64,000 nucleotides of DNA from Algoriphagus sp. Its GTDB lineage: Bacteria > Bacteroidota > Bacteroidia > Cytophagales > Cyclobacteriaceae. The DNA is taken from the NCBI GenBank assembly GCA_029945945.1, contig JAQSDM010000005.1, positions 248,001-312,000 on the forward strand, read 5' to 3'. The translations under genes were made by a program, and so were the position numbers. How positions within the stretch are numbered: position 1 is the stretch's first letter; the number at the start of each line of letters is the position of its first letter. The notes below the pieces were generated by a model. That model was given only the letters and a program-made list of their open reading frames with translations. It was not told the origin of the DNA and made no database searches. Shown here in pieces: positions 28,306 to 38,860 of this stretch.

Positions 28306-29730
28306 ATGAGTTCAGAAGCTAATGCAGTTTGGAATGAATGTTTGCGTGTGATAGAAACACACGTCAACGAGCAGAGCTTTTCTACTTGGTTCAAACCGAT
28401 TAATCCGGTAAAGCTGGAAGGTACTATCCTCACGATTCAAGTTCCCAGTCAATTTTTTTACGAATGGCTTGAAGATAATTATGTCCAGATTTTGAAACTG
28501 GCTATCAAAACAACCTTGGGGCAAGGCGGAAGATTGGAATATGCCGTGGTCGTGGACCGCGGAAATTCTTCGAATCAACCCTATGTAGTTTCGTATCCTC
28601 AGGGAAATAATTCTTCCAAAAATTCTCCCAACGGAAGTATTACGGTTGACCAAAGAACGCCTTTTGAGATGCAGTCTCTTAATGCTGAGACGTTGACTCA
28701 GAGCAATCTGAATCCGAATTATTCCTTCAACTCATACATCGAGGGCGACTGTAATCGCCTGGCAAGATCTGCAGGTTTTGCAGTGGCTACCAAACCAGGA
28801 ATTACTTCTTTCAACCCATTGATGGTCTATGGAGGAGTAGGTTTGGGTAAAACCCACTTGGTGCAGGCAATCGGAAACGAGATAAAAAACGGACCGGATA
28901 ATAAGTTTGTCCTGTACGTTTCTTCCGAAAAATTTGTGAATCAATTCATGGATTCCATCAAGGATGGCAACGTGAAAAGCTTCACCAATTTCTACATGCA
29001 GGTGGACGTTTTGATCATTGATGATATTCAGTTCCTGGCCGGAAAAGACCGTACTCAGGAAATGTTTTTCCATATTTTCAATCACCTGCATCAAAATAAG
29101 AAGCAGATCATCATGACCTCCGATTGTCCTCCGAGAGATCTGAAAGGTCTTGAAGAGCGACTTCTTTCCCGATTTAAATGGGGTTTGACAGCTGATCTGC
29201 AAATGCCGGATTTTGAAACGAGAGTTGCGATTATCCGTCGTAAGATGGAATCCGAGGGCATTATTATTCCCGATGATGTGGTCGAATATTTGGCCTATAC
29301 GGTAGATACCAACGTCCGTGAACTGGAAGGTATCCTGATTTCATTGATTGCACATGCCTCTTTGAACAGGGTGGAAATCAGTCTGGAATTGGCGAAAATG
29401 GTGATGAAAAACATCATCAAAGACATCGAAACTGAAGTTGGGATTGATTTTATCCAGAAGGCTGTATCCGAATATTACGGAATTGCTTTGGATGATCTGA
29501 AGGCCAAAACACGTAAAAAAGAGATTGTAGTCGCCCGACAGGTTGCGATGTATTTTTCTAAAGAGTTTACCAATCACTCCCTCAAATCGATTGGATATCA
29601 TTTTGGCGGACGCGATCACAGTACTGTTATTCATGCGGTGCAAACCGTTAACGACATAATGGAAACGGATACCTCATTCCGCAATGCAGTGAATGAGTTG
29701 AAAAAGAAGTTTAAGATGCGTTCCTACTGA
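28306..29730 (+). CDS. dnaA: Chromosomal replication initiator DnaA
   Basis: NPLMVYGGVGLGKTHLVQAIGNE; VLIIDDIQFLAGKDRTQEMFFHIFN; GGRDHSTVIHAV. Confidence 0.97.
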   Translation: MSSEANAVWNECLRVIETHVNEQSFSTWFKPINPVKLEGTILTIQVPSQFFYEWLEDNYVQILKLAIKTTLGQGGRLEYAVVVDRGNSSNQPYVVSYPQGNNSSKNSPNGSITVDQRTPFEMQSLNAETLTQSNLNPNYSFNSYIEGDCNRLARSAGFAVATKPGITSFNPLMVYGGVGLGKTHLVQAIGNEIKNGPDNKFVLYVSSEKFVNQFMDSIKDGNVKSFTNFYMQVDVLIIDDIQFLAGKDRTQEMFFHIFNHLHQNKKQIIMTSDCPPRDLKGLEERLLSRFKWGLTADLQMPDFETRVAIIRRKMESEGIIIPDDVVEYLAYTVDTNVRELEGILISLIAHASLNRVEISLELAKMVMKNIIKDIETEVGIDFIQKAVSEYYGIALDDLKAKTRKKEIVVARQVAMYFSKEFTNHSLKSIGYHFGGRDHSTVIHAVQTVNDIMETDTSFRNAVNELKKKFKMRSY

Positions 29731-29845
29731 GACCAAAGACGAAATTCAGAAGTCTGAAATCTGAGAGTTGAAATATAAATCCTGAGAATAAATCTCAAAT
29801 TGGGTTTTCAGCCTTCAGTCTTCAACTTTCAAAAATTTTCATTCT

Positions 29846-30271
29846 TCAGCCTTCAATTTCCTCCAACTTTTCAGTCATCGTCTCTTCGAATTTGTCCAGT
29901 GAGTCGATGTAACTGTGCTGTATATTATTGAGGAATTTGGCTTGAGTGTCCATGGAATAGACGGGATTGTATTGGATTCTATCGATAATCATATCCAGCC
30001 AAACTTTACCATCGTCAATCAATTCGGCATGAAAAGCCTCGACAGTAGCATCTCTGGAACCTGAAAACGGGCCTTTGCCCTGTTTGTGAAAGTACTTATT
30101 GATTAATTTCAACGCCAACTCATGTGCAACCTCAAAGTTGATAATCAGTTCCCGAGCCTGAGATTCAGTGAGACCGTTTTTTCGGGCTCGCTGTACAAAC
30201 ACATTTAAGTCTTCAAGAGCGAGGCTGTAATCTTTCAGGCATTGTTCGCAGGTTTGAGGTAAGGTTTTCAT
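29846..30271 (-). CDS. Nucleotidyltransferase substrate-binding (HI0074/HEPN-like) protein, apparently orphan
   Basis: LIINFEVAHELALKLINKYFHKQG...SRDATVEAFHAELIDDGKVWLDMIIDR. Confidence 0.75.
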   Translation of the reverse strand: MKTLPQTCEQCLKDYSLALEDLNVFVQRARKNGLTESQARELIINFEVAHELALKLINKYFHKQGKGPFSGSRDATVEAFHAELIDDGKVWLDMIIDRIQYNPVYSMDTQAKFLNNIQHSYIDSLDKFEETMTEKLEEIEG

Positions 30272-30365
30272 GGGTTTTACTTTTTATTAAGTTACAGAAC
30301 TTTTTGCAAATGGATTGAATCAGGACTTCATTTCCTTGTGTAGAAAAGCCATGATTCATACTTAT

Positions 30366-31811
30366 TTACTTCACATTATAGCTTTGCATAAAAGGCTGCC
30401 CGTTGGGGGATACTCCTTCAAGCAACAATCTTCCGCTGAATTCCTCCAGAAATTTTCCGACGAGTTTAGGATCTTTTGCAGGTTCGTTATTGATCTGGGT
30501 GATCACAAATCCGTCTCGTAATCCTAAATCCCGCAAATAGCCCCGCGTCAGACCGGTGATTTTTACTCCATATTGAATGCCAAGTCGATCCTTTTCGATG
30601 GTATTGACCGCTTCCAGTCTTGCTCCCAGAATACCTGAACTGAAATACTCCCGCTTCAGGACTCCTTTTCCGCCTTCGAGATTTTGAAGGGTTAGTTGAG
30701 ATGTTTTCGTTTCGCCATTTCGGACATAAGTTATAGGCAATTGGTCTCCCGGGTAATAATAAGAAAGTGCCTCGTCAAAACTTCCCATTCCGGTAATCTC
30801 TTGGTTTCCAACTTTCAATATCACGTCATTTCGCTGCATTCCGGCTTGCTCCGCTGCGCCTTCCCTAACGACATGTGTCACAATTACGCCGTCCAGGGAT
30901 TTAATTTTCATTTCCTCGGCAAGTTCAGGGGTGATTTCTACAGCATCTATTCCCGGAACCGCTTTTTGCACCTCCCCATATTGGATCAGATCATTGGAAA
31001 CCTTGGTCACAATATCTACAGGAACTGCAAACCCATACCCGGTATAAGAACCCGTACGGGAAAGGATCGCGGTGTTTATTCCGACCAATTGCCCTTTTAT
31101 ATTGACCAAAGCCCCGCCTGAATTCCCCGGATTGATAGGAGCATCGGTTTGGATAAAGCTTTCCAACGGAAAATCTCCACCCAAAATATTGATCTGACGC
31201 TCTTTGGCTGACACGATCCCGGCTGTGACGGTGGAGGTCAGATTGAATGGATTACCAACAGCCAGCACCCATTCACCGATTTTCAGATCCTTGCTGCTTC
31301 CTCGTGTGATAGCAGGCAGATTTACAGCGTCTATTTTCAGCACGGCTATGTCTGTGTTTTTATCGGTGCCAATAAGTTTTGCCTGATAAGTCCTTTTTTT
31401 ATGGATGACCTCGATGGTTTCGGCGCCGTCGATCACGTGGTTATTGGTGATGATATACCCATCATTGGAAAAAATCACACCCGATCCTGTGCTTACTTGT
31501 TGGACAGGTCCGGTTCCGAAAAAGTATTCAAACATGCTGTAGCGACGGGGATCAGTTCCAGAGAAATTTTTGATAAAAACGACAGAGCCGGTACTGGCTT
31601 GAGAAGCTTCCACAAAAGAAACAGGTAAATCCGCGCTTAATCCGGAAAAAGTCGGTTGGAAATCTGAAGTAAAAGTTGTCTTATGGTCGAGCTGGTTCTC
31701 CGAAAACTGATTTGAAGTATTGGGGGAATCCAAAATCAGATTGGTCCAAACTGCGGCTCCGGCCAAACCTGCCACGAAGGCAGTTCCGGTTGTTTTCAAA
31801 AGAGTTTTCAT
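30366..31811 (-). CDS. HtrA/DegP-like trypsin-family serine protease with PDZ domains (copy 1)
   Basis: SGVIFSNDGYIITNNHVIDGA; TDIAVLKID; TDAPINPGNSGGALVN. Confidence 0.93.
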   Translation of the reverse strand: MKTLLKTTGTAFVAGLAGAAVWTNLILDSPNTSNQFSENQLDHKTTFTSDFQPTFSGLSADLPVSFVEASQASTGSVVFIKNFSGTDPRRYSMFEYFFGTGPVQQVSTGSGVIFSNDGYIITNNHVIDGAETIEVIHKKRTYQAKLIGTDKNTDIAVLKIDAVNLPAITRGSSKDLKIGEWVLAVGNPFNLTSTVTAGIVSAKERQINILGGDFPLESFIQTDAPINPGNSGGALVNIKGQLVGINTAILSRTGSYTGYGFAVPVDIVTKVSNDLIQYGEVQKAVPGIDAVEITPELAEEMKIKSLDGVIVTHVVREGAAEQAGMQRNDVILKVGNQEITGMGSFDEALSYYYPGDQLPITYVRNGETKTSQLTLQNLEGGKGVLKREYFSSGILGARLEAVNTIEKDRLGIQYGVKITGLTRGYLRDLGLRDGFVITQINNEPAKDPKLVGKFLEEFSGRLLLEGVSPNGQPFMQSYNVK

Positions 31812-31903
31812 CTGTTTATAATTTGTTTTTTTATGGTCAGATGGAATCTCGCATGGTTGATAATCATTCCAGTTTGTGACGAACCTGTCATGGTCGATTT
31901 CAT
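31808..31903 (-). repeat. Leader element copy 4, 31-aa ORF
   Basis: MKSTMTGSSQTGMIINHARFHLTIKKQIINR*; stop overlaps the HtrA ATG as ATGA. Confidence 0.9.
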
Positions 31904-32126
31904 ACGTTTGATTTTTAAAAATGACGAACGAATTTCAATTCAGTTTTCCTCTTGACAACTTTTAACTAAGGGTATTCAATTTCGCTAAAATCGGGCAAAA
32001 TTCACTTTCGAAGTAAAAACTGACGAGTTGTACATGGAAAAGTCTGCGCATCTTGTAATTTTGTCAGCTTGTGAAGAAAACCTTTTTTAATTTCAGCAGG
32101 TTTTCCTTTCCTCAATTTAATACTGC

Positions 32127-33293
32127 ATGACAGAACCAAAGCGCGTAGCCATCCTGGGCAGCACCGGAAGTATTGGTACACAGACCCTCGATGTGATTCG
32201 TCAGCATCCCAATTATTTTATAGTGGAAGTACTCACAGCCCAGAATAACTGTGATTTATTGATCGCTCAGGCGTTGGAGTTCAAGCCAAATGCTGTCGTG
32301 ATCGGGAATGAGGCTGCTTATTCGAAGGTGAAAGAAGCATTGCAGCCACACGATATCAAAGTTTTTGCCGGTCAAAAAGCGCTTTCCCAGATCGTGGAAA
32401 TGGAGACGATTGACGTGGTACTCACCGCTTTGGTCGGATACTCCGGACTTATTCCCACGGTTAATGCGGTCAAGGCAGGAAAGCAAATTGCATTGGCAAA
32501 CAAAGAAACGCTGGTTGTAGCGGGTGAAATCATCACTGCGCTTGCCAAGGAAAACAGGGTAAATATTTATCCGGTTGATTCGGAACACTCAGCGATTTTC
32601 CAGTGTCTGGTGGGAGAATTTCATAATCCCATTGAAAAAATCATCCTGACAGCTTCCGGAGGACCATTCCGCGGGAAAGACAGAAAGTTTTTGGAAACTG
32701 TCACACGGGAGCAAGCGCTCAAACATCCCAATTGGGATATGGGAGCCAAAATCACAATCGATTCGGCCTCTTTGATGAATAAGGGCCTGGAAGTGATCGA
32801 AGCTAAATGGCTTTTTGGGTTGAAAACCGAGCAAATCGAAGTGGTCGTCCACCCGCAAAGTATCGTTCACTCGTTGGTGCAGTTTGAGGACGGTTCGCTC
32901 AAAGCGCAACTCGGACTTCCCGATATGCGTATCCCAATCCAGTTTGCCCTCAGTTTTCCCGATCGATTGAAAAGCGATTTCGAGCGATTTGACTTCACTA
33001 AATATCCACAGCTTACCTTCGAGCAACCAGATATAAAAACTTTCAGGAACCTTCAGCTGGCTTTTGATGCTTTAGCAAAGGGAGGGAACTCTCCTTGTGT
33101 GTTGAATGCCGCGAACGAAATAGCGGTAGCCGCGTTTTTGAGCAAAGCAGTAGGATTCCTTGAGATGTCTGATTTGATTGAAGAAACCCTGGCGAAAGCT
33201 GAGTTTGTTTCACATCCAAGTCTGGAAGATTACATAGAGACCGATAAGCGGGCAAGAGAAATTACAGAACAACTAATAAAGCGTAAAGGATAA
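32127..33293 (+). CDS. dxr: 1-deoxy-D-xylulose-5-phosphate reductoisomerase
   Basis: RVAILGSTGSIGTQTLDVIRQHP; ALANKETLVVAG; PVDSEHSAIFQCL. Confidence 0.96.
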   Translation: MTEPKRVAILGSTGSIGTQTLDVIRQHPNYFIVEVLTAQNNCDLLIAQALEFKPNAVVIGNEAAYSKVKEALQPHDIKVFAGQKALSQIVEMETIDVVLTALVGYSGLIPTVNAVKAGKQIALANKETLVVAGEIITALAKENRVNIYPVDSEHSAIFQCLVGEFHNPIEKIILTASGGPFRGKDRKFLETVTREQALKHPNWDMGAKITIDSASLMNKGLEVIEAKWLFGLKTEQIEVVVHPQSIVHSLVQFEDGSLKAQLGLPDMRIPIQFALSFPDRLKSDFERFDFTKYPQLTFEQPDIKTFRNLQLAFDALAKGGNSPCVLNAANEIAVAAFLSKAVGFLEMSDLIEETLAKAEFVSHPSLEDYIETDKRAREITEQLIKRKG

Positions 33294-34612
33294 TGGATAC
33301 ATTAATAATGGTCGGTCAGCTAATCCTGGGATTGTCAATCCTTGTGGGTTTGCATGAGTTGGGCCACTTACTTACAGCCAAGATGTTTGGCATGCGAGTA
33401 GAAAAATTTTCGATCGGTTTCCCTCCCAAAATCGCTGGTTTTCAGTGGGGAGATACTGAATATTCGATAGGAGCGATTCCACTCGGAGGATTTGTGAAAA
33501 TCTCCGGAATGGTGGATGAATCCATGGATGCTGCACAAATGGCGTCCGAACCTCAGCCTTGGGAGTTCCGATCAAAACCAGCCTGGCAGCGCCTGATCGT
33601 AATGTTGGGTGGAATCATTGTAAACGTCATCACGGGTATAATCATCTTCGTGGTCTTGGTATACAACAATGGCGAAACCTTCTTCTCAAGAGATCAGGTT
33701 CTGGAAAACGGAATCGTAGCCTATGAAATCGGAGAATCTATCGGCTTCAAAACAGGTGACAAAATCCTTGATATCAATGGTCAAACCTACCAAGGTCTGA
33801 ATGATTTGAGCAGCGGAGCCGCTTTGCTAAGTGAAAACGGTTATTACACTGTCGATAGAAATGGTGAAACGATTAAAATCGAAATTCCCCGCGGATTCAT
33901 TAACTCCTTCAACAATGAGGAGGCACTGAGCAAATTCGTTAGCATTCGTTTCCCTTTTGATATTTTGGATGTATCTGCGGATGGCGCTGCAAAGGCCGCA
34001 GGAATTGAGTCCGGTGATCGAATCGTCTCTGTCAATGGTGCGGAAATCACCTTCTTCGATGAGATGCAGGCTGCTTTAGCCAACTCAAAAAACAAAGAAG
34101 CGGAAATCACTCTTCTTTCAGACGGGGAAACCAAAACTGTAAGAGTTCCGGTAAGCGAAGAAGGTACGATTGGCATTGCTGCCAATCCGCTGATCGAGCC
34201 GGTAAAAAGAGAATATGGTTTTGGTGAAGCGGTGAGCAAAGGAACTACCCGGGCATTCAGCGTGGTAATTGTGAATGCGAAAGCATTAGGCAAAATGTTT
34301 ACAGGAGAGGTTTCTGCCAAGAATGTGAGCGGTCCGATCGGTATGGCGAAAATCTACGGAGATACTTGGGATTGGGTTAAATTCTGGAGTATCACGGGTT
34401 TGATTTCCATGATCCTTGCCTTTATGAACTTGCTTCCGATTCCTGCTTTGGATGGAGGACACGTAATGTTCTTGCTTTATGAGATGATATCCGGCCGTAC
34501 TCCTTCCGACAGATTCCTTGAGAATGCTCAGAAAGTAGGAATGGTAATTCTGCTCGCGTTGATGGTATTTGCCATCGGAAATGATATTTTGAAATTGTTC
34601 ACAGGGGGTTGA
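33293..34612 (+). CDS. rseP: RIP metalloprotease RseP
   Basis: GLHELGHLLTAKMFGMRVEKFSIGF; PDZ; LPIPALDGGHVMF. Confidence 0.95.
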   Translation: MDTLIMVGQLILGLSILVGLHELGHLLTAKMFGMRVEKFSIGFPPKIAGFQWGDTEYSIGAIPLGGFVKISGMVDESMDAAQMASEPQPWEFRSKPAWQRLIVMLGGIIVNVITGIIIFVVLVYNNGETFFSRDQVLENGIVAYEIGESIGFKTGDKILDINGQTYQGLNDLSSGAALLSENGYYTVDRNGETIKIEIPRGFINSFNNEEALSKFVSIRFPFDILDVSADGAAKAAGIESGDRIVSVNGAEITFFDEMQAALANSKNKEAEITLLSDGETKTVRVPVSEEGTIGIAANPLIEPVKREYGFGEAVSKGTTRAFSVVIVNAKALGKMFTGEVSAKNVSGPIGMAKIYGDTWDWVKFWSITGLISMILAFMNLLPIPALDGGHVMFLLYEMISGRTPSDRFLENAQKVGMVILLALMVFAIGNDILKLFTGG

Positions 34613-34630
34613 TTTTAGCCCCTTTAGAAG

Positions 34631-34663
34631 ACTAAAAAACCGGGTTTATCCCGGTTTTTTAGT
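34631..34663. terminator. Intrinsic terminator
   Basis: ACTAAAAAACCGGG-TTTAT-CCCGGTTTTTTAGT, perfect 14 bp stem. Confidence 0.9.
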
Positions 34664-34792
34664 TTAAGTCTGCCATTCTGACCCGATACTCGTTTGGCAC
34701 TTACCTTGACCTTTATTGGAGAACCTTCGGTTTATGAAGGTTCTTCTTCTATTTTAGCATAAATCAGACAGCCCGGCTGTCATTCTGTCTAT

Positions 34793-37270
34793 ATGAGCCA
34801 ATTCCCAAATTTGATGTTTGAAAATCTGATCGAAGGAGATTATACCGGCGAAGGTGACCTCATCCAGTTAATAACTGACGAAGAAGAGGAAGGGCCCGGA
34901 AAAGAATCCTTTGAGGAAGAGATTCCCATTCTTTCTGTTCGAAATACTGTACTTTTTCCAGGAGTTGTAATCCCTATCACTGTGGGAAGACAGCGTTCCA
35001 TTCGCTTGGTGAAGAAAGCCCAAAAAGGCAATAAACTGATCGGAGTTTGCGCTCAGATCAATCATAACAATGACGATCCTGCCTGGGATGATATCTATCA
35101 AGTAGGAACTCTGGCAAAAATCATCAAGATGATTGTGCTTCCTGACGGAAATACCACGATCATTATCCAGGGAAAAAAGCGTTTCAAAATCAGAGAGCAG
35201 GTTACAGACGACCCGTATTTCATCGCTAAAGTGGATTATCTCGATGAGAATTTTCCGAAAAGCTCCCGAAAAATCAAAGCACTTGAAGAGTCGCTGAAAG
35301 AAGCTGCTACAAGAATTCTTTATCTGAATCCTGAGATTCCCCGCGAGGCTCAGGTGGCTCTGGACAATATCGACAATACCGCTTTCCTGACTCATTTTCT
35401 ATCATCCAACATCAATGCACCTGTCGAGTCCAAGCAGCGATTGCTTGAAATCAACGACGGAGTTGATCGTGCAACGCTTTTGCTCGAGTTTATGATGAAG
35501 GATATCCAGATGCTGGAACTGAAAAGTGAAATCCAAAAGAAGGTTCACACGGACATCGATCAGCAGCAGCGGGATTATTTCCTGCGCCAGCAGATGAAAG
35601 TTCTCCAGACTGAACTGGGTGAAGAGGGACCTGAAAAAGAAGTAGATGATCTGCGAACTCGCGGAGATTTGAAACTTTGGAGCAAGGAAGTTGCCAAGCA
35701 TTTTGATAAAGAGCTGGATAAAATCCTCCGGATCAATCCTTCTGCAGCTGAGTATCCCATCGCGCTCAACTATGCCGAAACGTTGGTTGATTTACCTTGG
35801 AATGAGTATACGCAGGATAACTTTGATCTGAAGCACGCCAAAAAGGTTTTGGATGGTGATCACTTTGGACTTGATAAAGTCAAAGATCGAATCATCGAAT
35901 ATCTCGCTGTTTTGAAATTGAAAAACGATCTGAAAGGTCCGATCCTTTGTCTTTATGGTCCTCCGGGTGTTGGGAAAACTTCCCTCGGAAAGTCAGTAGC
36001 AAAAGCATTGGGCAGAAAATACATCCGAATGTCTTTGGGAGGATTGCATGATGAAGCGGAAATCCGCGGTCATCGCAAGACTTATGTGGGTGCTATGCCC
36101 GGCAAGATCATTCAGAATATGAAAAAGGTTAAAATCTCTAACCCGGTTTTTGTACTGGATGAGATCGACAAGCTTTCTTCAGATTTCAGAGGAGATCCAT
36201 CGTCTGCATTTTTGGAAGTTTTGGATCCAGAGCAAAACAGCACCTTCATGGACAACTATCTCGAGGTGGAATATGACCTGAGCAAAGTTCTTTTCATCGC
36301 CACAGCCAACTCCCTCGATACCATCCAGCCTGCCCTGAGAGACAGAATGGAAATCATCGAAGTGACCGGCTATACCCAAGAGGAAAAAGTAGAAATCGCC
36401 AAGCGCCATTTGGTGCCAAAGCAGCGGAAAGAGCATGGACTAAAAGCGAATCAAATAACTTTTGAGAAAGCCGCTTTGGTCAAAATTATAGAAGATTATA
36501 CCCGCGAATCCGGTGTCCGAAGCTTGGAAAGAGTCATCGGGAAAGTAGTCCGAAACATCGCCAAATCTATCGCGATGGAGGAAGAATATGATCCGAAAAT
36601 CACCCCGGAAACTGTAAGAAAGGTTTTGGGCTCGGAGATTTTTGACAAGGAAATCTATGAGGACAACAGCATTGCAGGTGTTGTCACAGGACTGGCCTGG
36701 ACCAGTGTTGGCGGGGAAATTCTCTTCATCGAATCAAGTCTGAGCCGTGGAAAAGGGAAGTTGACGCTTTCCGGCCAACTTGGAGATGTGATGAAAGAGT
36801 CAGCAATGACAGCTTTGTCGTATCTGAAATCCAGAGCTGAAAGTTTGGGAATCGACCATCGGGTTTTTGACCAATATGATCTTCATATCCACGTTCCTGC
36901 CGGAGCGGTCCCAAAAGACGGTCCTTCAGCTGGTATCACGATGCTCACTGCGATGGCTTCTGTTTACACCCAGCGAAAAATCAAAGCTAAAGTGGCGATG
37001 ACAGGTGAGATCAGCTTGATCGGAAAGGTAATGCCGGTCGGCGGAATCAAAGAGAAGATTCTGGCAGCCAAACGTGCCGGAATCAAGGAAATCATTCTAT
37101 GCAAAAAGAATAAGCGTGACATCGAGGAAATCGATCAGCGATATGTGAAAGGAATTGATTTCCATTTCGTTGACCGTGTAGACGAAGTGTTGGATATCGC
37201 TTTGATGAAGAATAAAGTGGATCGTCCGTTGATTTTTAACTTCGATTCTGAGAAAAAGAAGGGGGAGTAA
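34793..37270 (+). CDS. lon: ATP-dependent protease Lon
   Basis: LYGPPGVGKTSLGKSVAKALGRKYIRMSLGG; PKDGPSAGITMLTA. Confidence 0.97.
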   Translation: MSQFPNLMFENLIEGDYTGEGDLIQLITDEEEEGPGKESFEEEIPILSVRNTVLFPGVVIPITVGRQRSIRLVKKAQKGNKLIGVCAQINHNNDDPAWDDIYQVGTLAKIIKMIVLPDGNTTIIIQGKKRFKIREQVTDDPYFIAKVDYLDENFPKSSRKIKALEESLKEAATRILYLNPEIPREAQVALDNIDNTAFLTHFLSSNINAPVESKQRLLEINDGVDRATLLLEFMMKDIQMLELKSEIQKKVHTDIDQQQRDYFLRQQMKVLQTELGEEGPEKEVDDLRTRGDLKLWSKEVAKHFDKELDKILRINPSAAEYPIALNYAETLVDLPWNEYTQDNFDLKHAKKVLDGDHFGLDKVKDRIIEYLAVLKLKNDLKGPILCLYGPPGVGKTSLGKSVAKALGRKYIRMSLGGLHDEAEIRGHRKTYVGAMPGKIIQNMKKVKISNPVFVLDEIDKLSSDFRGDPSSAFLEVLDPEQNSTFMDNYLEVEYDLSKVLFIATANSLDTIQPALRDRMEIIEVTGYTQEEKVEIAKRHLVPKQRKEHGLKANQITFEKAALVKIIEDYTRESGVRSLERVIGKVVRNIAKSIAMEEEYDPKITPETVRKVLGSEIFDKEIYEDNSIAGVVTGLAWTSVGGEILFIESSLSRGKGKLTLSGQLGDVMKESAMTALSYLKSRAESLGIDHRVFDQYDLHIHVPAGAVPKDGPSAGITMLTAMASVYTQRKIKAKVAMTGEISLIGKVMPVGGIKEKILAAKRAGIKEIILCKKNKRDIEEIDQRYVKGIDFHFVDRVDEVLDIALMKNKVDRPLIFNFDSEKKKGE

Positions 37271-37425
37271 AAAGCAGCAGTCGATGATAGATTCAGTTTT
37301 TTGTTGTGGAAAAACTTTCCACTAGAAAGGCTGTTATTTTCTCGTTTTGTTGTTCCTCAACCCAACCAACTATTCCCGGCTAACCACCGGATTTAACTAA
37401 CAGAAGATCATTTAACTAACCTATA

Positions 37426-38823
37426 ATGGATCAAATTCTTGCATTGACTCCTCGCCAAATCGTCGCTGAGTTGGATAAATACATCATCGGGCAAAACGAT
37501 GCGAAGAGAAATGTGGCCATTGCCCTCAGAAACCGAATTCGCCGATTGATGGTGAAGACGGATATTCAGAAGGATATAGTGCCAAACAACATTTTAATGA
37601 TCGGTTCGACCGGAGTGGGAAAAACCGAGATTGCCCGAAGACTTGCAAAAGTAGCACAGGCGCCATTTACCAAAGTTGAAGCCTCCAAATTCACGGAAGT
37701 AGGCTACGTGGGTCGCGACGTAGAAAGCATGGTTCGTGATCTCATGGAGCAATCCGTCAGCTTGGTGCGCGAAATGAAAAATGAGACTGTCAAAGCCAAG
37801 GCAACAGAATCTGTGGAGGAAATTATCCTGGATATTTTGATTCCACCGGTTAAAAGTGCCGGGTTTACGCGGAGCATTTCTGTGAATACGGAGGCAGATT
37901 CCGAGCCGGGAAACGATTCTGAATTGAATGAAAGAACGCGGGAGCGATTCAGGGATAAACTTCGGAACGGAGAATTGGATGACCGGAAAATTGAAATCAA
38001 TGTCAAGGCATCTTCCCCGATGGGTATCGGGATGATCGGAAACGGAATGATGGATGATGCCAGCATGGCCGGACTTCAGGATATGATCTCTGGCATGATG
38101 CCGAAGAAGGTGAAAAAGAGGAAATTGAGTATCTCAGAAGCCAGAAAGGTTTTGCTGGAAGATGAGATGTCTAAGTTGATTGACTTTGATGAAGTAAAAG
38201 AAGAAGCGATCAAACTTGCTGAAAATAACGGAATCATTTTCATCGATGAGATTGATAAAATAGCTTCCAAGTCCGGGAAGGGCGGAGGCGGTCCGGATGT
38301 CAGCCGTGAGGGTGTTCAGCGGGATTTACTTCCAATCGTGGAAGGATCTGCTGTGAATACCAAGTATGGAGTGGTTAATACAGATCATATTTTGTTCATC
38401 GCTGCAGGAGCTTTTCACGTGGCAAAGCCATCTGATTTGATTCCGGAACTCCAGGGAAGATTTCCAATTAGAGTTGAACTGCAAAGTTTGACCCAGGAGG
38501 ATTTTTCAAGAATTTTGAGGGAGCCTAAAAATGCATTGACGAAACAATATCAGGCACTTTTCGAAGCAGAAGAGGTGTATTTAGATTTCACTGATGATGC
38601 GATTGAAGAGATTGCAAGGCTGGCTTTTCTGATCAATCAGGAAGTTGAAAATATCGGAGCTCGTCGTCTTCATACGGTTATGAGTCATTTATTGAACGAT
38701 TACCTATTTGAGGTTCCGGACGTGATCCAGGCAAACTCAAAAATCATGGTGACAAAACAGATGGTTGAGGACAGACTCAGCACCCTGGTGAAGAACCGGG
38801 ATTTGTCTCAATACATTTTGTGA
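37426..38823 (+). CDS. hslU: ATP-dependent protease ATPase subunit HslU
   Basis: LTPRQIVAELDKYIIGQNDAKRNVAIALRNR; IGSTGVGKTEIARRLA; GIIFIDEIDKIA. Confidence 0.97.
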   Translation: MDQILALTPRQIVAELDKYIIGQNDAKRNVAIALRNRIRRLMVKTDIQKDIVPNNILMIGSTGVGKTEIARRLAKVAQAPFTKVEASKFTEVGYVGRDVESMVRDLMEQSVSLVREMKNETVKAKATESVEEIILDILIPPVKSAGFTRSISVNTEADSEPGNDSELNERTRERFRDKLRNGELDDRKIEINVKASSPMGIGMIGNGMMDDASMAGLQDMISGMMPKKVKKRKLSISEARKVLLEDEMSKLIDFDEVKEEAIKLAENNGIIFIDEIDKIASKSGKGGGGPDVSREGVQRDLLPIVEGSAVNTKYGVVNTDHILFIAAGAFHVAKPSDLIPELQGRFPIRVELQSLTQEDFSRILREPKNALTKQYQALFEAEEVYLDFTDDAIEEIARLAFLINQEVENIGARRLHTVMSHLLNDYLFEVPDVIQANSKIMVTKQMVEDRLSTLVKNRDLSQYIL

Positions 38824-38827
38824 AAAA

Positions 38828-38860
38828 AAAAAGGGCATCATTTTGGTGCCTTTTTTTTTA
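38828..38860 (+). terminator. Terminator-like hairpin after hslU
   Basis: aaaaaGGGCATCAttttGGTGCCttttttttt. Confidence 0.7.

Noticed and set aside
29740-29845. Low-complexity agtctgaaatctgag...cagccttcagtcttcaactttc tract after dnaA as a regulatory element
   Set aside because: Looks like the common degenerate intergenic tract also seen near 2490-2560; no specific structure supports a function
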